Assembly (NCBI RefSeq): GCF_013315815.1
Contig: NZ_CP046051.1
Coordinates: 806,001-870,000 of the forward strand
Source of the DNA: Caproicibacterium lactatifermentans
GTDB lineage: Bacteria; Bacillota; Clostridia; Oscillospirales; Acutalibacteraceae
Length of the DNA: 64,000 bases
Reading direction: 5' to 3'
The translations under genes and the position numbers were made by a program. Positions 16,822 to 25,383 of this stretch are shown one piece after another; position 1 is the first letter of the stretch, and each line of letters opens with the position of its first letter. The notes below the pieces were generated by a model that saw nothing but the letters and a program-made list of their open reading frames with translations, was not told the origin of the DNA and made no database searches.

Positions 16822-17832
16822 TTACAGCCCCAGCCGGTGCAGGCATGGCAGGAGCGGCTGCAGGCAGTTTTCCCATAGAAAAAAGCTGCGGATATGCTGC
16901 TGCAGGGCAGGCTGCGAAGGGCGGGAAAGTGCCGCAGCCAAAGTATTGGAAAGGCTGTCTTTTTGGTATGGATTACAATAAACAGCCAAGTCCTGAAAGT
17001 ACTCGTGTGCACTTCCTATCTTTGTCGTCAGGACCTTTGTGCCGGCCAATCCGGCCTCTAGGCTTGCGAGTCCGGGCGTTTCCACAAAACTGCACAGTAC
17101 ATGCAGTGCGGCATTTTCAAAAACCGGCCAAAGCGCTGTTTCCCGCAGGAAACCGAGATAAAAAACATGGGGCAGTGCAAGGCACTGCTGTAGATACGGC
17201 AGGTCCTCCGCTTTTCCGGCAAGAAGCACATTCCAGCCGACGGCAGCGGCAGCTTGGCACAGGACAAGCTGATTTTTTCGTCTGCAGATACGGGCAGAAC
17301 AGAACACATATGGCTTTCGGGCGGCAATTTCCCGGGGAAGGGGGAGCTTCTGCACTGGTTCCGAAGCGCCGCTGTACACAATGGTACAGGGAAAGTCCGT
17401 TTGGCAGTCGGTTTTCAGGCATGCGTATTCGGCAGTACTGGCTGGAAAGACCATGCTGCAGCTGGACAGAATCTCTCGGCGGAACTGTCGGTCATATTCC
17501 CACTGTGCCAGTTTTTCGGTATCCCCGCTGTACTGGTAGTAGCGGCTGAGGTCCCAGAAAATTGGTGTCAGCAAAAGCGGTTTTTTCAGCTTTTGTGATG
17601 CCGTAAAAAAGGCATACGTTTCCGTTAGGCGGGTGAGATTAAAAAGCCAGACTGCGTCACAGCGGCTGAGGTCCTCGTCCACGGAACGACAGATATGTAC
17701 AGAAAAGCCGTTCCGGCTTAAAAAATCCGCCGTTTTCAGCAGAAACTTTGAGTCGCCCGCAAAGTTTGTAAGAAAATCGCTTCTGATGCAGAGAAAAAGG
17801 ATTTTGCCTATCTTTCCTTCACCGCTTTTCAT
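16822..17832 (-). CDS. GT4-like glycosyltransferase
   Basis: 336 residues, GT-B architecture. The N-terminal Rossmann half contains GKILFLCIRSDFLTNFAGDS and CDAVWLFNLTRLTETY. The C-terminal half contains RKPYVFCSARICRRKNQLVL, NVLLAGKAEDLPYLQQCL and VETPGLASLEAGLAGTKVLT, the family-4 acidic/nucleotide site. It lies upstream of wecB (73 nt gap) on the same strand and probably in the same transcript. The donor could be UDP-ManNAc from the neighbour, but this is inference. Codon use looks like the surrounding genes rather than the AT-rich cluster at the window start. Confidence 0.8.
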   Translation of the reverse strand: MKSGEGKIGKILFLCIRSDFLTNFAGDSKFLLKTADFLSRNGFSVHICRSVDEDLSRCDAVWLFNLTRLTETYAFFTASQKLKKPLLLTPIFWDLSRYYQYSGDTEKLAQWEYDRQFRREILSSCSMVFPASTAEYACLKTDCQTDFPCTIVYSGASEPVQKLPLPREIAARKPYVFCSARICRRKNQLVLCQAAAAVGWNVLLAGKAEDLPYLQQCLALPHVFYLGFLRETALWPVFENAALHVLCSFVETPGLASLEAGLAGTKVLTTKIGSAHEYFQDLAVYCNPYQKDSLSNTLAAALSRPSQPALQQHIRSFFLWENCLQPLLPCLHRLGL

Positions 17833-17894
17833 TTATTTCATATTGTGTAGTAAATATTTCCGAAAAAAATATTAGGAAGGAGATAGGCGGAACC

Positions 17895-18671
17895 ATGAAT
17901 GCAGACAATTTTTCCATCTGGATGCTGCAGGACAGCTGCCGGCTGAAACTGTGTGAAGAACTGGGGCCTGCTGTTTCAAAGGAATCCTGTAAATGCCTGT
18001 TTCTCACTGCAGACAGCGGCTGCGGGCAGTTTGGCCGGATTTTGCTGCCGGACCATCCAGTGGCAGTACCCATCTGTACCTCACGGGCAGAAATTAGGAA
18101 GGGCAGCTTTCATGTCAGCCGCATAGAGGTTCTGAATACGCTTCCATCGCCGCTCTGTCAGGGATACTGGCAGGCTGAACTTCTTTTTTCTTTTGAATTT
18201 TTTCTGCAGTTTTTTGACTTTAATGGCAAGCCATTTAAAATTGTATGCTTTTCAAACGCGTTTGATGAACCAAAGCCCCATCAAATAGAAAAAATGTATC
18301 TTCAGGCAGGCATACAGTACCGCCGGACGGTGATGCTTTACGGTGGAAAAGAACCGCCAATCCGCATTTTTACGGCGCCTATGGGTGCCCGGTTCGGTGA
18401 AAAAAGTCCACGATTTGCGGTGGAGGCGGCCGCACTGCCGCTTCGTTTGCGGTTAAAGCCTGCGTGCTGTGCCTGCGGCGCCTATGAAGAACCGTGTTTA
18501 CATGTATATGTAACAGCCGGACTGCTTAGTTCCGTCCGATTGCTGCGCAGTACCTGCTGTCGGCTGTCGTACAAATGTACCGTGCCACGGACGTGCAGCA
18601 GTCTGCCGGCGGATAGCTGTGCATACTTCCGCAAAATAGAATTCCCGCGGGCGGATTTTTATCCAAAGTAA
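17895..18671 (+). CDS. Cysteine-rich protein, possibly spore-coat-associated
   Basis: 258 residues with about 18 cysteines and no signal peptide or membrane helix. The middle part (PVAVPICTSRAEIRKGSFHV, later CQGYWQAELLFSFEFFLQFF and RRTVMLYGGKEPPIRIF) has alternating hydrophobic strands. This resembles the conserved beta-rich proteins of clostridial spore formers that contain GYY-x-V-x-L-x-F and VxLYG(G/S)EG stretches. That similarity is from memory and weak. AAGGAG lies 8-14 nt upstream of the ATG. It is divergent from the GT4/wecB/DNRLRE genes, with 62 nt between starts, so a shared control region is likely. If it is a coat protein, this locus would glycosylate spores. Function unproven. 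Confidence 0.5.
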   Translation: MNADNFSIWMLQDSCRLKLCEELGPAVSKESCKCLFLTADSGCGQFGRILLPDHPVAVPICTSRAEIRKGSFHVSRIEVLNTLPSPLCQGYWQAELLFSFEFFLQFFDFNGKPFKIVCFSNAFDEPKPHQIEKMYLQAGIQYRRTVMLYGGKEPPIRIFTAPMGARFGEKSPRFAVEAAALPLRLRLKPACCACGAYEEPCLHVYVTAGLLSSVRLLRSTCCRLSYKCTVPRTCSSLPADSCAYFRKIEFPRADFYPK

Positions 18672-18776
18672 ACAAGGAACGGTATCTGTGATTTATATCT
18701 GGTCCGTGAATACTGCATATCATGGGTTGTTGACGAAAACCGACGATATAGTTCCATGAAAACAGGGAGTGATGAT

Positions 18777-19439
18777 GTGGACTTCACAAATAAAGTAATC
18801 GATTTTCTGGGTGACAGCATTACCGCCGGGGACGGTGTCACAGATGAAAAGAATATTTATCCGAACGTATTAAAGAGAAACATTCCCCTTGCTAAGGCAA
18901 ATAATTACTCGGTGAGCGGTACACGCATTGCTGGCCAGCTGCATCCCTCCATGTATCCGGACTGGGACGTCCAGTATTTTGCTGAGCGGGCGAACGCGAT
19001 GGACAACAGCGCGGATGCCGTTGTGGTCTTTGGTGGGACCAACGACTTTGGGCATGGCGATGCTCCTTTGGGCTCGCTGAGGGACCGTACCATGTTTACA
19101 TTTTCTGGTGCATGCCGTCTGCTGATGGAACAGCTTATCCGCAAGTTCCCGCTGGCGACGATTGTATTCATGACACCGCTGCACCGAATGGACGAGGACA
19201 ATCCGAGGGGAGAAGGCTATAAAAAGACGGACTATGGGCCGCTTTCCGCTTATGTGCGTATCATTCAGGAGGTGGCGCAGGATTATGCCATTCCGGTACT
19301 GAACCTGTATGCTGTCAGCGGCATTCAGCCGAAAAACAGCGTGCTGCGGGAAAACTATTGCCCGGACGGCCTGCACCCGAATGACGCAGGACATTGTCTC
19401 ATTGCCCGGCGGCTGCAGGGATTTTTAGGTACGCTTTAA
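18777..19439 (+). CDS. SGNH/GDSL-family hydrolase
   Basis: About 220 residues from the GTG at 18777-18779, which has AGGGAG seven bases upstream; an ATG at 18756 is the alternative. All four SGNH blocks are seen: FLGDSITAGDG with the nucleophile Ser near 14, the glycine in YSVSGTRIAG, GGTND (Asn near 89) and the Asp/His pair in CPDGLHPNDAGH. No signal peptide is present, so it is cytoplasmic, or exported only by cell lysis. Family members deacylate or deacetylate sugars and lipids. Placed at the end of the glycan locus, it may trim acetyl groups from precursors. Confidence 0.85.
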   Translation: MDFTNKVIDFLGDSITAGDGVTDEKNIYPNVLKRNIPLAKANNYSVSGTRIAGQLHPSMYPDWDVQYFAERANAMDNSADAVVVFGGTNDFGHGDAPLGSLRDRTMFTFSGACRLLMEQLIRKFPLATIVFMTPLHRMDEDNPRGEGYKKTDYGPLSAYVRIIQEVAQDYAIPVLNLYAVSGIQPKNSVLRENYCPDGLHPNDAGHCLIARRLQGFLGTL

Positions 19440-19594
19440 TTTTCATTTCGGCGGCACTGACGCCTCGGCGTACAGTGCTGTTTGCTGTTCCATTGCTTTT
19501 TAACGGAGGGAAAGGTATACTGATTGTTGTACGACAGCAAACGGCATTTTTTACACTGCCGCATATTTTCAGATGAAAGAGGAAATTTCACACC

Positions 19595-20908
19595 ATGTAT
19601 GAACATATGACAACAGAACTACTGGATTTTTTGCAGAAAAGCCCGACCTGCTATCATGTAATAGCAAATCTGCGAACAGTGCTTATGAAGGCTGGCTACA
19701 CGGAACTTTCCGAGGGGGCACATTGGTCCCTTGCGGAGGGAGGCAAATATTTTGTTGCACGCAATGAATCGTCACTCATTGCGTTCCGTGTTCCGAAAAA
19801 GGACTTTATTGGTTACCAAATAGCCGCTTCACACAGTGATTCTCCCAGTTTTAAAATCAAAGAAAACCCAGAGATGGGGGTTGAAAACGCATATGTCAGG
19901 CTGAACGTCGAAAAATATGGCGGTATGCTGTGTGCGCCGTGGTTTGACCGGCCTCTGTCTGTTGCGGGCAAGCTTATCCTGCGGAAAGGAAACCAATTTG
20001 TCAGCCGGCTTGTCAATGTCGACCGCGACTTTGTCATGATTCCGAGTTTGGCAATTCACATGGACCGCAATGCGAACAGTGGCCATGCCTATAATCCACA
20101 GAAAGATATGCTGCCGGTTTTGGGCGATTTCAGTGCTAAGGGGACGTTTATGGATTTTATCGCTGAAAGTGCCGAAGTGGACAAAAGCGCGATTGTGGGC
20201 AGCGACTTGTTCCTGTACAGCCGGACCCCCGGCACCATATGGGGTGCGCATCGGGAATTCCTTTCGGCGGGCCATTTAGATGACCTAGAGTGCGGCTACG
20301 CGGATTTTCGTGGCTTTTTGGACGCAAAGGAGAATCCAAACAGCGTTCCTGTCTTTACGATATTCGACAACGAGGAAGTCGGAAGCGGCACCAAACAGGG
20401 GGCCGATTCCACGTTCCTGTCGGATACGCTGGAGCGCATCGGTATTGCCTGCGGCCGTACAGCGGAGCAGAACCGCACGGCCATTGCTTCCAGCTTTATG
20501 ATTTCCGCGGACAATGCACATGCGATGCACCCCAATTATCCGGATAGGGCAGACCCGGTCAACCGTCCCCGTATGAACGGCGGCATTGTCATCAAATACA
20601 ATGCAAATCAAAAGTATACAACGGATTCCGTATCCGCCGCCATTTTTAAGGCTGTATGTGAGAAGGCAGATGTGCCATGGCAGGAGTTCCTCAACCGTTC
20701 CGATATGGCCGGCGGTTCGACGCTGGGCAATATCTCAAACGCGCATGTTTCCTTGAATACAGTTGATATCGGTCTGGCACAGCTGGCCATGCATTCCCCA
20801 TATGAAACGGCCGGCAGCCAAGACCCGGCTTATCTGGCGCAGGCCATGCGCACCTTTTTCTCCATGGCTCTTCGCGAGGAGGGCCACGGTTCCTACGCAC
20901 TCTGCTGA
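19595..20908 (+). CDS. M18 family aminopeptidase
   Basis: 437 residues, standard for this family. Binuclear zinc-site motifs are in place: AASHSDSPSFKIKE (His80, Asp82), SAGHLDDLECGYADF (bridging Asp), FDNEEVGSGTKQGADS (catalytic and metal Glu), SADNAHAMHPNY (Asp) and a final His in LGNISNAHVSL or near LAMHSPYE. It removes acidic or neutral N-terminal residues from peptides in the cytoplasm and forms large oligomers. It is a single gene; a terminator for the convergent AGCS gene follows. An AGAGG site lies about 13 nt before the ATG; an ATG five codons in is less likely. Confidence 0.93.
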   Translation: MYEHMTTELLDFLQKSPTCYHVIANLRTVLMKAGYTELSEGAHWSLAEGGKYFVARNESSLIAFRVPKKDFIGYQIAASHSDSPSFKIKENPEMGVENAYVRLNVEKYGGMLCAPWFDRPLSVAGKLILRKGNQFVSRLVNVDRDFVMIPSLAIHMDRNANSGHAYNPQKDMLPVLGDFSAKGTFMDFIAESAEVDKSAIVGSDLFLYSRTPGTIWGAHREFLSAGHLDDLECGYADFRGFLDAKENPNSVPVFTIFDNEEVGSGTKQGADSTFLSDTLERIGIACGRTAEQNRTAIASSFMISADNAHAMHPNYPDRADPVNRPRMNGGIVIKYNANQKYTTDSVSAAIFKAVCEKADVPWQEFLNRSDMAGGSTLGNISNAHVSLNTVDIGLAQLAMHSPYETAGSQDPAYLAQAMRTFFSMALREEGHGSYALC

Positions 20909-20926
20909 GAAGCATCAGAAAATACA

Positions 20927-20954
20927 TAAAAAATCCCCGGCACAGCGGCCGGGG
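20927..20954 (-). terminator. Intrinsic terminator of the AGCS gene
   Basis: CCCCGGC (20935-20941) pairs with GCCGGGG (20948-20954). On the minus strand the stem is followed by A then six T. Confidence 0.85.
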
Positions 20955-20975
20955 AAACAAAAACAGTGGAAAGCG

Positions 20976-22442
20976 CTATTCTTCAGCGCATATTTTCTGC
21001 TGCTTTTTCTTTTTGTAAGGATTTTTCTTTAGATAATCAAAGAAATGATCCGTTTCCTTTTTTACAACATCGGAAAGAGAGAACAGTGCAATCAGGTTTG
21101 GGAAAGCCATTAGGCCGTTTACAATGTCTGCCAATGTCCAGATGGAATTTAGGGCGAGGAAAGGACCTGCTGCAAGCGCAATAATGTACAGCCAGTTGTA
21201 GGCAATGATGGCCTTTTTGCTGCCGGAGGACAGGTAAGAAATGCAGCGGGTACCGTAATAGTTCCAGCCAAGAATCGTTGTAAAAGCAAACAGTGTCAGG
21301 CAAATCATCAGTAGGAAAGAGCCGACGTCCGGTGCAAAGAAAAAGGCTTTCCGGAAAGCGTTGTCGGTAACGAAGAAGCCTTCCAGTCCCTTCACTTTGT
21401 AGGCACCAGAGGAAACAATGCACAGGCCCGTGAGGTTGCAGATGATAATGGTATCAAAGAAAGTACCAAGCATGGAAACCAGTCCCTGCTGTGCAGGGAA
21501 AGCCACTTTGCCGGCGGCCGCTGCAATGGGGGAGCTGCCAAGGCCGGATTCGTTGGAAAAGATTCCGCGTGCAATGCCGTTGCGGATAGCTTCTGCCACC
21601 ACAGCACCGGCAAACCCGCCGGCTGCGGCTGTTCCGCTGAAGGCACCGTGGAAGATTTGATCAAATGCGCTGCCGATGTTTGCGCCATTGTAACAAATGA
21701 CATACACAGCACTAATGATATAAATCGCAAACATAGTGGGAATGATTTTAGTCGCCACAGCGGAAATACGCTTCAGACCGCCGATGATGACAAGCGCGGC
21801 CAGCAGCGTGATGACTACTGCCGCGATAACGATTGTCCAGGAATAATTGCTGCCGAAAAGGGAAACAGTGTTGGCCTTTTTCGGGTCGAAAAAGTTCTGT
21901 ATACCGCTGGTAATACTGTTCATCTGCGTCATGGTGCCGATACCCATCAGACCGACCAGGCAGCCGAAAACGGCAAACAAAGCTGCCAGCCATTTGAAGC
22001 TGCCCCCGAATTTTTCTTTCATGCCGCGTTCAATGTAGTAAAATGGCCCGCCAAGGACGTGGTTGTCCTTGTCAATGCTGCGGTACCGCACCGCAAGCGT
22101 AGCCTCAGCGTATTTGGTGGCCATACCGAGACAGGCGGCCAGGACCATCCAAAACAGTGCGCCCGGTCCGCCGGCCGTAATAGCCGTGGCAACACCGACA
22201 ATGTTGCCCGTGCCTACAGTTGCCGAAAGAGCCGTGCATAATGCACCGAAACTGGAAACTTCCCCTTTTCCTTTGCCTTTCCACATCATGAAATGGAACG
22301 CTTCCGGCAGATGCCGGAACTGAATCCCTTTCAGCTGAATGGTCAAGATAGCGCCGACCAGAAGAATTAGCACGATGAGTGGAATTCCCCAGATACAACT
22401 GTCAATTTTCGAAAGCCATGCGTTTAGTTCGTTTTCCATCAT
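20976..22442 (-). CDS. Sodium:alanine/glycine symporter (AGCS family)
   Basis: About 488 residues with some ten membrane helices. Family landmarks are FGALCTALSATVGTGNIVGV (Na+ and substrate site), GGPGALFWMVLAACLGMATK, NGIARGIFSNESGLGSSPIA and LTLFAFTTILGWNYYG. It imports alanine or glycine with Na+ across the inner membrane. The ATG at 22440-22442 is preferred because GGAGGG sits five bases before it; the next codon is also ATG. A good promoter lies at 22487-22515 and a terminator at 20927-20954, so it is monocistronic. The C-terminus is a lysine-rich cytoplasmic tail. Confidence 0.93.
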   Translation of the reverse strand: MMENELNAWLSKIDSCIWGIPLIVLILLVGAILTIQLKGIQFRHLPEAFHFMMWKGKGKGEVSSFGALCTALSATVGTGNIVGVATAITAGGPGALFWMVLAACLGMATKYAEATLAVRYRSIDKDNHVLGGPFYYIERGMKEKFGGSFKWLAALFAVFGCLVGLMGIGTMTQMNSITSGIQNFFDPKKANTVSLFGSNYSWTIVIAAVVITLLAALVIIGGLKRISAVATKIIPTMFAIYIISAVYVICYNGANIGSAFDQIFHGAFSGTAAAGGFAGAVVAEAIRNGIARGIFSNESGLGSSPIAAAAGKVAFPAQQGLVSMLGTFFDTIIICNLTGLCIVSSGAYKVKGLEGFFVTDNAFRKAFFFAPDVGSFLLMICLTLFAFTTILGWNYYGTRCISYLSSGSKKAIIAYNWLYIIALAAGPFLALNSIWTLADIVNGLMAFPNLIALFSLSDVVKKETDHFFDYLKKNPYKKKKQQKICAEE

Positions 22443-22486
22443 TCTTCCCTCCGTCAATGAAGTGCAAAATCCGCAATTTGGAATTT

Positions 22487-22515
22487 ATTATAGCATGTTC
22501 CACACTTTATAGCAA
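22487..22515 (-). promoter_or_regulatory. Promoter of the AGCS symporter gene
   Basis: On the minus strand: TTGCTA (22510-22515), 17-nt spacer, TATAAT (22487-22492). Confidence 0.75.
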
Positions 22516-22654
22516 TGAAGCATGAAAGAAGAAGAACAATCTTCACGAAAAAAGTGCGCCTTTTGCCACTTTTAGGAGAAAAAGCAGCTGAAATAAACCG
22601 CGGACCGCACCAAAAGCAGGCTGTGATGCAATCGGTTTTTTCGGAGGAGAATCT

Positions 22655-24055
22655 GTGCTTTTTCGTTCCATACCATTCATATACTGGAAGGAGAAAGGAC
22701 AACCGAACAAAGGAATGGGCCGTGCGGCCCGGAAAAAAGATACGGGAGATGGGAAGATGGTCATTTCACTTTTTCACAGACACAGGCAGGGACTGGCCGT
22801 GCTCATGCTGGCAGCGGCGGTTTTGGTAACGATGGCCGTAAAACGGGCGGATATATCGTCTGCCGGAAAAAGTTCGCCTGTTTCCAGTACGGCGGAAAGC
22901 GCACCGCCGGCATCTTCTGCGTCAGGCGCAGCCGCCAGCGGAAAAACAGCTGCGGCGGCGGCAACCGGAGGTCAGGAAATGCGCGCGGTGTGGGTGCCAT
23001 ATTACACGCTGGATATGTCTGGACAACAGCAGAAGGGAAAAGACGTTTTTCTGAAACACTATACGGAGATTGTACAGAATGCAAAGGCACGCGGCATGAA
23101 TGCACTGGTGGTGCATGTGCGTGCTTTCAGTGACGCTATGTATCCCTCTAAGCTGTACCCGTGGTCACACTTGACTGGTTGTACACAGGGCACTGCGCCC
23201 GGATATGACCCCCTGAAAGAGATGGTGCGTATTACACACGGCGCGGGACTGCAGTTTCACGCGTGGATTAACCCGCTGCGGGTGCAGCTGGGCGCGGCGC
23301 CCTCCATTTTGGCGGAAGGCAACCCGTGGAACCGCTTTTCCAAAGATTCGGCGAAGGCCGGCTGGGCGGCCAGCTGCAAAAGCGGAAAATATTTGGACCC
23401 CGGCTGGGAGGGTGTACGGCAGTATATCGCGGACGGCGCCGCCGAGGTGGCGGCAAATTACGATGTGGACGGCATTCAGTTTGACGACTATTTTTATCCG
23501 GAGGATAGCGATGACTCGTTTGACGCTGCTTCCTACCGCGCATATTGTGCCGGAAAAAAAGCTGGGGAGGTACTTTCCCGGCAGGATTGGCGCTGTGCCA
23601 ATATCAACGACCTGATTTCCCGCACATATCGCGCCATAAAAAAAAGCCGCCCGCAGGCGGTTTTTGGTGTTTCACCGCAGGGCAACTTAGAAAATGACCG
23701 AAAAATCGGCGCGGATGCGGCAGCATGGTGTCAGGCAGAGGGGTATGTGGATTATGTCTGCCCGCAGGTCTATTATAATTATAACAACCCCATTTTGCCG
23801 TATGAAAAGGCCGTGCATTCCTGGCGCAGCCTGGTTACGGCAAAAGGTGTGAAGCTTTACTTTGGTCTGGGAATGTACAAGGCGGACACCAGTGCGGACA
23901 GCGGTTCCTGGAGCGGCAGCACGGACATTATTGCGCGCCAAATAAAAACCGCGCGCGCGCAGCACTGTGATGGGTTTATGCTGTTTGCGTATGATGATAT
24001 GATGGCGCCCGGCCGTCAGCAGGAGGTGCAGAATGTGATGAAGATGTTCTCTTAA
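22655..24055 (+). CDS. Anchored family-10-like glycosyl hydrolase (GHL10/DUF187)
   Basis: 466 residues from the GTG at 22655, which has GGAGGAG seven bases upstream. A second good start is the ATG at 22757, with GGGAG 8 nt upstream; it would give a cleaner N-terminal signal anchor. Order: basic stretch, membrane helix (about 47-65), Ser/Ala linker (66-105), then a TIM-barrel GHL10 domain (RAVWVPYYTLDMSGQQQKG, NALVVHVRAFSDAMYPSKL, HAWINPLRVQ, DGIQFDDYFYPEDSDDSFD, VFGVSPQGNLEN). It should sit on the outer face and act on cell-wall or polysaccharide glycan; the exact bond is unknown. The stop overlaps the convergent mtaB stop by 4 nt. Confidence 0.85.
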   Translation: MLFRSIPFIYWKEKGQPNKGMGRAARKKDTGDGKMVISLFHRHRQGLAVLMLAAAVLVTMAVKRADISSAGKSSPVSSTAESAPPASSASGAAASGKTAAAAATGGQEMRAVWVPYYTLDMSGQQQKGKDVFLKHYTEIVQNAKARGMNALVVHVRAFSDAMYPSKLYPWSHLTGCTQGTAPGYDPLKEMVRITHGAGLQFHAWINPLRVQLGAAPSILAEGNPWNRFSKDSAKAGWAASCKSGKYLDPGWEGVRQYIADGAAEVAANYDVDGIQFDDYFYPEDSDDSFDAASYRAYCAGKKAGEVLSRQDWRCANINDLISRTYRAIKKSRPQAVFGVSPQGNLENDRKIGADAAAWCQAEGYVDYVCPQVYYNYNNPILPYEKAVHSWRSLVTAKGVKLYFGLGMYKADTSADSGSWSGSTDIIARQIKTARAQHCDGFMLFAYDDMMAPGRQQEVQNVMKMFS

Positions 24056-25338
24056 AGCTGACCTGTCAGTGTGCCGCGGCAGCTGTCCTCCAGCGCTTCG
24101 GTGACCTTAACCGGCAGAATTTTTCCGGTCAGCTCTTCGGCAGAGGAAACCAGTACGGACGTGTAGTTCGGCGTATAGCCTTCCAAGGCGCCGTTTTCCC
24201 GGCGGCGCTCAAACAGGACCGGCTCAGTTCGGCCGACTTGCTGCTGTAGGAACGCGCGGCGCGTTTCCTGTGTGACGGCAATCATCTGGTGACAGCGGTT
24301 TTCTTTTTCCGACTTTTGTATTTGTCCCGGGAAATCTGCCGCGCGGGTGCCAGGACGCTGGGAGTAGGGGAAAACGTGTACTTTTGCAAAGGCTATTTCC
24401 CGGGCAAAAGCAAGACTTTGCTGGAACTCCTCCTCCGTTTCACCGGCAAACCCCACCATAATATCGGTCGTAATCGCAGCATTGGGGAACACCCGGCGCA
24501 GGTTTTGCACAATGGTCCGGTACTCGTCCGCTGTATAATGGCGATTCATGCGTCTTAGGGTAGCGTCACAGCCGCTTTGCAGGGACAGGTGGAATTGCGG
24601 ACACAGCTTTTCCTGGGCGGCCAAGCGGGCGATTACTTCCGGTGAAAGCTGTTCCGGCTCCAGCGAGCCGAGCCGGACACGCTGAATTTCCGGGACAGCA
24701 CAGGCGGCGTCCACGGCATCACACAGCGTCAGGCCCAAGTCCTGCCCGTAAGCCGGCAGGTTAATGCCCGTCAGCACAACTTCCCGATAACCATGTTTTC
24801 CTAACTGCGCCAGTTCCGACCGCAGGTCTTCCAGCGGTTTGGAGCGCACACGGCCGCGGGCATAGGGAATAATGCAGTAGGTGCAGAAACGGTTGCAGCC
24901 GTCCTCAATTTTTACAAAAGCACGGGTGCGCTCATAAAAATCAGTAACCTGCATTTTTTCAAAAGTTTTACCGTGCGGCTCAATATCCACAATGCGCTGG
25001 TGCGTGGAGAGGTAATTAAGGATATGCTGTGTCAGTCCGGACCGGTTGGCGTTTCCCAACACAATATCGGCATCCGCAAGGGACGCCGCCCGCTCCGGAA
25101 AAGCCTGTGGCATACAGCCGGTCAGTACCAGCACGGCGTCTGGATTTTCCCGACGGGCACGGTGCAGGGCCTGCCGAACCTTGTGGTCGCTTTGAGCGGT
25201 TACGGTGCAGGAGTTGATTAGAATGACGTCGGCTGGACCATCACATATGGTAAAACCGGCCTGTGCCAGCTGCGCCAGCATGGCTTGTGTTTCGTATTGG
25301 TTGACTTTGCAGCCAAGTGTTATGGCGGATACTTTCAA
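24052..25338 (-). CDS. mtaB: tRNA N6-threonylcarbamoyladenosine C2-methylthiotransferase MtaB
   Basis: 428 residues. The N-terminal methylthiotransferase domain carries Cys10, Cys44 and Cys75, the ligands of the auxiliary 4Fe-4S cluster. The radical SAM domain has CNRFCTYCIIPYARGRVRS (about 148-166), and a C-terminal TRAM-like segment follows. MtaB adds a methylthio group to t6A37 of tRNAs reading ANN codons, improving decoding. The spacing NSCTVTAQSDHKVRQ and the late VGFAGETEEEF favour MtaB over MiaB and RimO. It is convergent with the GHL10 gene and downstream of the ABC-F gene on the same strand (45 nt gap). Confidence 0.93.
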   Translation of the reverse strand: MKVSAITLGCKVNQYETQAMLAQLAQAGFTICDGPADVILINSCTVTAQSDHKVRQALHRARRENPDAVLVLTGCMPQAFPERAASLADADIVLGNANRSGLTQHILNYLSTHQRIVDIEPHGKTFEKMQVTDFYERTRAFVKIEDGCNRFCTYCIIPYARGRVRSKPLEDLRSELAQLGKHGYREVVLTGINLPAYGQDLGLTLCDAVDAACAVPEIQRVRLGSLEPEQLSPEVIARLAAQEKLCPQFHLSLQSGCDATLRRMNRHYTADEYRTIVQNLRRVFPNAAITTDIMVGFAGETEEEFQQSLAFAREIAFAKVHVFPYSQRPGTRAADFPGQIQKSEKENRCHQMIAVTQETRRAFLQQQVGRTEPVLFERRRENGALEGYTPNYTSVLVSSAEELTGKILPVKVTEALEDSCRGTLTGQL

Positions 25339-25383
25339 AATGAGAAACCTTCTTCTTTATATAACGTATCAATAAAAACACAG

